From Phyllostachys edulis (taxonomy: Eukaryota; Streptophyta; Magnoliopsida; Poales; Poaceae): a stretch of DNA of 64,000 nucleotides. Shown here piece after piece: positions 56,756 through 64,000 of the stretch (positions are counted from its first letter, which is position 1; each line of letters starts with the position of its first letter). The translations under genes and the position numbers were made by a program. Location of the stretch: contig CM070550.1 in NCBI GenBank assembly GCA_036346405.1, positions 17,828,115 to 17,892,114 of the forward strand, in the 5' to 3' direction. Below the pieces are notes generated by a model. The model worked only from the letters and a program-made list of their open reading frames with translations. It was not told the origin of the DNA and did no database searches.

Positions 56756-58092
56756 CAGTGACGACAGCCTGTCAGGAGCACGGACCTCCATCTCCTGAGC
56801 AGAGTATGTCTCCCAGCGCACGTCGTCAGCGGTCAAGCTACCCGACGAAGTGCTCATACGCACATGTGACCTGCACGTGTGTGAACTGTGCTTGCGAGCC
56901 AGAACAGTTGTTACAAAGGATGACTCGTAATACAACTAAAATAAAGATACTGAGAGTATGCGTGCACTCGGCACCAAAGGACCTGCGATCGGCCGGTCCA
57001 CGCGCGCGTGGTACATGTTCGCCGCAGTCTGGCTCGCTCGTCGACAAGACCTACCGTCCCAGGAAACTCTCGAGCGACCACACCGCAAGGAGGGGGCAAC
57101 TCAGTGAGGCCGAGGCCGTCCTCGCGTCTGTACGCCTCGCGCACATGCCGTGATGCGTCGCGGCAAGTCTGGACCGATCCTCGGTGATCTGCACCTCCTC
57201 CCTGTCGGCGATGGCCCTCGTGTACCGAACAAGGCGGGTGTCGACGAAGTCACCATGGCTGCTGGTAAACAAGACCAGTAGAACACCACAACAAATGCGC
57301 CTCGAGTGTCGCGACACACAGTAGTCGGCCGGCCTGGCCCATCCGCTCGACCTGTGCCTAAACAAATAATTAGTACCCGGAAAGGATAGTGCATCGCTAA
57401 ACATGGAAAATGGTTCACATACGTACCCGAAACTGCAAAAGCCACCCAAGGGGCGCGCCATACTTCTGTCGTGGCGGGAAGATGTAGTACGCGGCCACGG
57501 CCAGAAGAACCCCATCAATCTTGCCCAGTAGGTCCTCACGCTAGTTGGCAGGCGGGTCCAGCGGGGAGGCAGCGGCTCCCGCAATAGGCAAGCCGAGCAA
57601 CAACGCAACGTCCTACGGAGTGGGGGCCATCTCCCCGAATGGGAGGTGGAAGGTGTGCGTCTCAGGTCGCAACCTGTCCACCAGAGCTGTCAGCAGCGAC
57701 TGGTCGAATGAGAATCATCGTGACCGCTCTGGGCCGGCCTGAACCTCCCTATCGTCCTTGACTGGGCCGCTGTCCTCATCGGTGGCCTCCACCATCCACG
57801 TGAGAGGTAGAAGGCTGGCATCACTTAGCCTAAAAAGCATGAAGAAGTAAGTGCATAGCGGACATATGATAAAAAAAAAGAAGTGGCACAGTTTGCAGAC
57901 AAATCTATCTGTCCAGCGTGGGTCTAGTCTCCAAGCCCGTCGGGGTGTCCGCGTATGGACCACCCCTAAGTCAGTCGCCTCGTCCCATGCACGAGGATCA
58001 CGGGACACAACGGCAGTGTGGTGTTCTTGTCGGCGTCTGTAGTCCAACAGTAGAAAGGCCAATCCGAACCCCCCCCCAAGGTCACGAGCCAT
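56756..58092 (-). pseudogene. Plant mobile domain (PMD) protein gene, broken
   Basis: The minus strand encodes LSDASLLPLTW (about 57830), then LLTALVDRLRPETHTFHLPF, GEMAPTP, DVALLLGLPIAGAAASPLDP and REDLLGKIDGVLLAVAAYYI (57690-57470). This is the order found in the aminotransferase-like plant mobile domain of MAIN-like and transposon proteins. An in-frame TAG lies between TP and DVAL and another after the PLDPPAN segment, with frame changes further on. A possible upstream exon (58092-57880) encodes a PRAWDEATDLGVVHTRTPRR-like stretch. Such genes are spread by MULE and Ty3/gypsy elements. The Tekay LTR begins 830 bp upstream of it. Function, if any, is lost. Confidence 0.6.
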
Positions 58093-58921
58093 ACATGCAA
58101 ATCAATTCTAAGTTAGCAATTATGACACAATTAGTGGTTTAATTATCAACCTATGATCAATCCATACTTAGCACTATTCCAGCCTAATTTAATTATTGTC
58201 TACATGAATTATCTCAGGTAATCTATACATAATACAGGTCCACTAGTTAATTAAATATTACTAGCATTGCTCAAATAACTTGTTACTAATTAACATGGAG
58301 CGCAACGCAGTGACAAACCTAAGATGTTTTAACTAGTTTTCATTTTACGATTAGCTAGGTGAGATCTGGCTATCATAATACATTACACTGGATTAATATT
58401 TTAAACTAATTAGTAATGACCTAGGGTCGACTGTTGAATAGGACACTAACTAAATTAATTATATTACTTAATCAATTGTTAGCATGGGCCCACAAGTAAG
58501 TGTCCATCCATTCTCTAATTAAATTTTATTCCTAAATTACTTATGGGTACAAAAGCCATACTAGTGGATGCGTGAGTTCCATGGATCAAATACACATAAA
58601 CAATTCCTAGTAAACCGCAACTAAATTACATCTATTAACAATATGCGAATTAGTAGACCCAACTACATATCTAAAGATTTAAGTTGCTAACCGACCATGG
58701 TTTCGAATGTAAATCTACAAACAAAAGTAGGGAACACACTGTCATCGATGAGTGGTCCTCTCTCCTCCCTCTCCCTCTCCTCTCTTTCTCTCCCTCTTCC
58801 TCACCCTTCCTCTCTTCTTTCTTTCACGGAGCCGAGAGGAAAAATGGCGACCAAGAGCAAATGGCGAGCGCGCCCTAGTCGCCCAACGAATCGGCGACTA
58901 GGGCCTTAGATGCTCAACTAT
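58093..58921. other. AT-rich stretch between PMD pseudogene and LTR
   Basis: No gene is recognised. 58750-58815 is a CT-rich tract followed by GGAGCCGAGAGGAAAAATGG. This could be the promoter or first exon region of another unit, but no domain is seen. Confidence 0.4.
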
Positions 58922-60654
58922 TGTCGGGACCCCGAGTAGCAACCCGGGACACTTTGTGCACACTGGACCAGTCCCATGATCAGTAGATGGTCCGCACAGT
59001 CTCAACAACGATGTCATCACAACCATACAACAAACTAAATAAGAAGCAGACAAATTAACACTTATACAGCAAAAGACCTTATGGTTAAAGTTGTTACAGA
59101 GGTTTGCCGCACAGGGCTACAACAAAAGAGCTCACAGCGGAAAGCAAAGTTGACACATGGAGGCCATTCGACATGCCCATAGGCAATCGAGTGGAGGACG
59201 TCCTAGCACAAGAGGTCTTCAAAGACCTCCTATTCAAAGAGCTCGGAGCACCCTGAGAGGTCTTCTTCAGCTGCTGATCAACCAGAGGGCACAAGCCATG
59301 AGTACTTTAAATGTACTCAACAAGTCGTAGGGAATTGTATGCAAATATTATTCATGCAAGGCTCAACAAGGAATAGCTTTATGGTTACTTTGCATAAAGC
59401 CAAATTGACATGAAATACAATACATAGATTGCAAAGCACAAGTTGGAAAGAGTAGTACATAAGTAAGCAAGTTCTTTTGAAACAGCTCGTGACCACCCTG
59501 GTCACTTCCCAGACCTCCTATGACCACCCTGGTGACGGCCTAGACCACTCACGACCACCCTGGTCATGAACCAGATCACTCACAAGTTTTGAGAAAGTCT
59601 ACCCCTTGCGTGAAATCACCAGGCATGTTCATAACCGGGGACACATCTATTCGAATAGATTTACACTCTGCAGAGGTTGTACAGCTTTACCCACAAGACA
59701 CGACCTCTCTAGTTTGTTTGGCACCCGTCGATGCCCATGCTCACTAACTTAGGTAAGCAGGCTAGAGCTCGTGACAAAGCCTTAACAAGATTCTGTTTTG
59801 ACTCGGTTCCGCTCGCTAAGGTTTCGCCTTCCTGGCCCCCTCTTGTGCCAAGTGTGCGTGTCCATCCTATGTCTTACACACTTGCACCAAAACGGAACCG
59901 AATCAAAGCATTGCCAATTAGTTGGCCAGAACCACCCCATAATGGTCTTGTGGTTGCACGGTATGGCCTAGATCAATGGCTTACAAGGTTTAAGTCCTTA
60001 GTGGTTGCTCAGGCGAGACGCCTCATCCCAATGTGCTTCCTACACCCCCTTTACTGCATGATCACTCGCCCGAGCGAAAATATTTTGGGTTCCACCCGGC
60101 CAATGACCACCCTAGCCATGGCACAACAAATTTTATTAACGGCAACACATGCCAACACAACACGTGCCACAATTCCATATTCACTTAGTCAAGTTTATCT
60201 TCAATGAGACAAGTGATTGAGAGACATCCAATAACTAAGCAGGTCTAAGCAACATACGCACCCAAGTTGGTTATCACCAAGAGGTCCAACTAGGATTACC
60301 CAACCTATGATGGTCCAAAGGTACATGTCAACATGTCATCACAAGTATTCAAGGAGTCATACTATCGAGTAGGTGATTAGCTAATTCCCAAACTATTTTT
60401 ATACAAATAGCCATGCAAGTTGGTACAAATCAACATAACTTTGCAAACTGGGAACAACATGATAAAATGTCTACAACTTGCCTTTGATGAAGAGTGGATA
60501 TGCTTCGGTAGAGGTCGCCGGGTCCAAGAACTCCTCTGAGAAGCCAGAATCTACACGTGCGAAAAGAGCTAAATAAATACAGCAAAACAAAATAAAAACC
60601 AAAGCTACCAAACCAGAACCAAAAGAAAGGCACAGAAATAGCAACGGGCACTGG

Positions 60655-60775
60655 GAAGGAGGTCCAATGAGGAGGTCCAAAGGAGGAGGTCCTGACGAGG
60701 AGGTCCTAAGGAGGAGGTCCAGAGGAGATCCTGAGGGGAGAGGTCCTGAGGAGGAGGTCCAAAGGGGGTCCTAGG
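60655..60775. repeat. GGAGGTCC minisatellite in LTR
   Basis: About eight copies of an imperfect 14-16 bp unit, GAGGAGGTCCTGA or GAGGAGGTCCAAA, in the 3' LTR. It is the same word family as the larger array at 61410-61690. Confidence 0.75.
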
Positions 60776-61409
60776 ATCCAACGAAGGATACGACTACTCC
60801 ATGTGGTCGTATGAAAAGGGATACAATCTATGCTACGTGGTTGTGAGAGAGACACAACTATGCAACGTGATTGTAAGAGCAAAAAGGAGAACAAGGCACG
60901 GAGAAACTCACCCGGACAAAGAGAGAGAGGGGGGGGGAGGAGGATGGCGAATAGCACGGGTGCTCCGGTGAACTCGTCGGCGACGATGTGGTTGAAGACG
61001 GTGCAGGCTCCCGCGACTCCTTGGCGAAGCTTCAAGCACGAGAAAGCAGGGCGAGAGCAAGAGAGTGTTTGGTAAGAAAAAGGTGATGAAAGAGGGCTGC
61101 TCAGCCTTTTATAGCCAGGGGAAACGAGAAGAGTCACAGAGACTCAGAGACGCACGTGTTCAAGGATAGGTGAAGGAGGAGATGGAAGCAGGTTGGGGAG
61201 GAGACAAGAGGGGAAGCAGTCTTTAAAAAGCAAACATTTAATCTGACACAACAAATTTAATGCTCAAGGACCTTTATCGTGAATGCCTGACGAGAGGAAG
61301 GAGGAGGTGAGCAGGATTGACAGGTGGGACCGGTCAAAGCTCGGGAGAGTGGTCCAACTAAAGCGGAGGTCGCGGTCAAAGGGGTAGTCGTGACACCAGG
61401 GGTAGTCTT

Positions 61410-61685
61410 TGCAAAATGACCAAGAGGGTGGTCTTTGGCTCAAGGGGTGGTCGCGGCTCAAGGGGAGGTCGTGGCCCAAGGGGGGGTCTAGCCTGAGAGG
61501 GAGGTCCAAACGAGAGGGAGGTCTAAACCAAAGAGAGGTCTATACTAAGGGGGAGGTCCAAACGAGAGGGAGGTCTAAACCAAAGGGAGGTCTAGACTGA
61601 GGGGGAGGTTCAAACGAGAGGGAGGTCTAAACCAAAGGGATGTCTAGATTGAGGGAGAGGTCCAAACGAGAGGGAGGTCTGGAGC
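61410..61685. repeat. Tandem array in LTR, about 50 bp higher-order unit
   Basis: The unit ACGAGAGGGAGGTCTAAACC, then AAAGGGAGGTCTAGACTGAG, then GGGGAGGTCCAA recurs from about 61500 to 61680 (about three and a half copies). Before it is a related simpler run (CAAGGGGTGGTCGCGGCT and variants) from 61410. It lies upstream of the LTR TATA box on the minus strand, in the U3 region. Confidence 0.8.
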
Positions 61686-61890
61686 GAACAAGGAAAGGAG
61701 GTCCTAACACCAAAGAACTCCAGCAACTCAAAAGGAACCAAACTCGAATTAGTTGAAGTTGGATTAGTTCATGTTAAAGCACTGCAAATTTTCCGAAGTC
61801 TCCAAGTTAAACTTGAGCAAATTCAACAAACCAAATGGTTATTTTTATTTTTGAAAACTCAGAAACTGGGAAAAACTTGAGACATTACAA

Positions 61891-61902
61891 ACCTACCCCC
61901 TT
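61891..61902 (-). other. Polypurine tract
   Basis: Minus strand AAGGGGGTAGGT directly precedes the LTR start TGTAATG. This is the expected primer site for plus-strand DNA synthesis in LTR retroelements. Confidence 0.8.
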
Positions 61903-64000
61903 AAAGGAATCTCGACCCGAGATTCGGGCTGGCTAGAGAATAGGAGCGGAAACTCTACCTTCAAGTCCTCTTCACGCTCCCAAGTGACTTCCTCTTCAGT
62001 GTGATTGCTCCACTGGACTTTGCAGAAACGGATGACCTTGCTTCTTGTTACACGCTCGGATACTTCTAATATCTTGATGGGTTGCTCCTTGTAGGTGAGG
62101 TCTTGCTGGAGGTTAATAGCTTCTACGGGCATTTGCTCCTCTAGCACACACAGACATTTCCTCAATTGCAACACGTGGAAGATGTCATGCACGTCCGACA
62201 ATTGGGGCGGGAGGTCTAATTGATAAGCAACTTCTCCCCTTCTGTCTAAAATTGGAAAAGGTCCAATGTAACGAGGTGCAAGCTTCCCACTTACCCTGAA
62301 GCGTCGCATTCCTTTGAGAGGTGAAACTTTTAGATACAAAAGATCTCCTGGAGCAAAAGCTAGATCTCGACGACGGTTATCCGCATAGCTTTTCTGCCTG
62401 GACTGGGCTGTTCTCAGCTTTTCTCGGATGGATTTGAATTGATCTTTGGCTTCTTTCAAGATATTAGGCCCAAGCACTTGTCCTTCTCCTGATTCAGTCC
62501 AATACAAGGGTGTCCAGCACTTTCTTCCACAAAGGGCTTCAAACAGGGACATCTGCAAACTTGCTTGATAGCTATTGTTGTAAGAAAACTCTACATAGGG
62601 TAATATTCTGTCCCAACTGGTCTGGTTCTCTAGAGCGCAGGCTCTCAACATGTCCTCTAGGATCTGGTTTACTCTTTCTGTTTGTCCATCTGTCTGAGGA
62701 TGGTAGGCTGTGCTGAAATTCAAGTTTGTACCCAAAGCACGGTGCAGCTTTTGCCAAAACCTAGAGGTGAACTGAGATCCTTGATCTGACATGATCTTCT
62801 TGGGTACCCCATGCTGACACACTATCTTAGCCATGTACAACTCTGCTAGTCTACCTCCTGAGTAGGTGGTCTTAACCGGGATGAAGTGTGCAACCTTTGT
62901 CAAGCGATCCACAATTACCCAAATAGAATCAAATCCCGCTTGGGTTCTTGGCAGACCAGTGATAAAGTCCATGCTGATCTCTTCCTATTTCCATTCGGGT
63001 ATGTTCAAAGGTTGTAGGAGTCCAGCAGGTCTTTGATGCTCGGCTTTAACTCGCTGACAAATATCACACTGGGCTACATACTCAGCGATCTCGCGCTTCA
63101 TTCTAGGCCACCAGTACATTTCCTTGAGGTCTTGATACATCTTAGTGCTCCCAGGGTGAATGGAGTACAAGGTCTCATGAGCTTCTTTGAGTATCAACTG
63201 CTTGAGCTCCCTCCGGTTTGGTACACAAATGCGCTTACCGAACCATACGGTTCCTTGGTCATCTTCGGAAAAATCTTGAGAATGCACCCTTCTTCATGTT
63301 TCTTTTGATCTCCAAGATGTCTGCATTTTCTCTTTGAGCTCTTCGGATCTGATCTTGGAGGGTTGGTTGCAACTGTAGAGTAGCTAGATAACCTTCTTCT
63401 ACCAATTCCAGCTTGAGCTTCTGAAATGCTTCATGCAATGCTGGCTGGTTTTCCTTAATCATCAAAGTGCTGTAGTAGATCTTCCTACTTAGAGCATCGG
63501 CTACCACATTAGCCTTTCCTGGATGGTAATGGATTCCCAAATTGTAGTCTTTAATCAGTTCCAACCATCTTCTTTGTCTCATATTAAGATCAACTTGAGT
63601 GAAAATGTACTTCAAGCTCTTATGGTCAGTGTAGACCTTACAGCGATTACCAATGAGGTAATGGCGCCAAATCTTCAAAGCATGCACTACGACAGCCAAT
63701 TCTAGGTCATGAGTGGGGTAATTGACCTCTTGAGACTTTAACTGACAAGATGCGTAGGCTACTACCTTCGTCTCTTGCATTAGGACACATCCGAGACCTT
63801 GTCGTGAGGCATCACAGTAAACCTCAAAGTCCTTTCGGACATCCGGCAAGATCAGTTTTGGAGTAGTGGTCAATCGCTTCTTTAGCTCTTGAAAACTTTG
63901 TTCACATGCTGGTGTCCAAGCATACCTCTTTTCCTTCTTTAACAACTGGGTAAGAGCTCTTGCTACTTTGGAGAACCCCTCTATGAACCTTTGGTAATAA
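61903..64000 (-). pseudogene. pol: Tekay-like chromovirus pol: RNase H to integrase (partial, two lesions)
   Basis: The minus strand from the window end encodes the RT thumb and RNase H (YCDASRQGLGCVLM, then YTDHKSLKYIFTQ and YHPGKANVVADALSR). It continues with the integrase zinc-binding region (H...H of HETLYSIHPGSTKMYQDL, CDICQRVKAEHQ), the integrase core (MDFITGLPRTQAGFD, YHPQTDGQTERVNQ, D-D-E style), a C-terminal segment (PRYIGPFPIL) and a chromodomain-like end (ILEVSERVTRSKVIRFCKVQ). The stop is at 61893-61895. Two breaks are seen: a one-base frameshift near 63286-63292 between the RNase H and zinc-binding parts, and TAG at 62985-62987 where the family has Trp between EWK and EEISMDFI. 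RT proper, protease and gag lie beyond the window. Confidence 0.85.

Larger units (their letters stand above)
58922..61889 (-). repeat. 3' LTR of Tekay-like chromovirus, 2968 bp
   Basis: The plus strand begins TGTCGGGACCCCGAGTAGCA and ends GAGACATTACA. On the minus strand it therefore reads TGTAATGTCTC...GGTCCCGACA, with proper TG/CA ends. A polypurine tract lies just inside (61891-61902). A minus-strand TATA box CTATAAAAGG at 61114-61105 leads to a transcript start near 61080. The base block next to the outer end is ACTAT (58917-58921), the likely target duplication; its partner is outside the window. The LTR contains tandem arrays and a 158-codon open frame (59731-60207) with no recognised domain. 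Confidence 0.8.

Noticed and set aside
59731..60207. 158-codon open frame inside the chromovirus LTR
   Set aside because: It lies within a well-bounded LTR, in a region expected to be non-coding, with no recognised motif.
1..64000. tRNA, rRNA or organelle-derived genes
   Set aside because: I saw no tRNA cloverleaf box A/B pair, rRNA segment or plastid gene on reading; a tRNAscan or Infernal run would be decisive.

Overview
The window is nuclear DNA from a grass (Poaceae). It has spliced genes with GT-AG type introns, very GC-rich first exons beside AT-rich intergenic DNA, and dense nested plant transposable elements: Ty3/gypsy Tat-like and Tekay-like elements, Ty1/copia LTRs, CACTA, hAT and Stowaway-type MITEs. 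No species can be named from the sequence alone. Only two loci look like ordinary host genes.

Layout. About 0-9.8 kb is a decayed Tat-lineage Ty3/gypsy element on the minus strand (gag about 8.3-7.4 kb, protease 6.8-6.5 kb, RT about 5.7 kb, RNase H about 4.7 kb, integrase 3.7-3.2 kb). It is followed by a coiled-coil open region on the opposite (+) strand at 0.5-1.9 kb that resembles the antisense extra ORF of Tat elements. 9.8-11.7 kb holds LTR fragments of other retroelements. 11.8-21.5 kb is a broken hAT-family transposase gene split by a 6.85 kb CACTA element (14158-21005) that carries a Ulp1-like (C48) peptidase gene. A scrap of non-LTR reverse transcriptase follows, interrupted by a solo copia LTR (22437-24406, target duplication GATAT). 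27.9-33.3 kb is a head-to-tail trio of about 480 bp MITE-like units; the third is interrupted by a 3941 bp CACTA element (29114-33054, target duplication TAC) that contains a roughly 700 bp palindrome, a 73 bp minisatellite and a short strong hairpin.

Host genes. 36426-37917 (+) is a two-exon gene for a 76-residue single-membrane-span protein of unknown function. 42075-50816 (-) is a four-exon BEL1-like (TALE) homeodomain transcription factor of the BLH2/BLH4 (SAWTOOTH) type, with SKY, BELL, homeodomain and C-terminal ZIBEL motifs. In this sequence it carries a one-base frameshift in exon 1 and uses a GC-AG first intron. Stowaway-like MITEs sit in its third intron and about 0.9 kb upstream of its start codon.

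Right end. 56.8-58.1 kb is a minus-strand plant-mobile-domain pseudogene. 58922 to the window end is the 3' part of a minus-strand Tekay-type chromovirus: a 2968 bp LTR, a polypurine tract, and the RNase H to integrase part of pol with one nonsense codon and one frameshift.

The strongest unexpected signals are the large inverted duplication inside a CACTA element, which could give rise to a long hairpin RNA, the internal filled-versus-empty comparison in the MITE trio, and single-base changes at CAG/CTG triplets in some repeats. The last look like a methylation-linked consensus artefact rather than biology.
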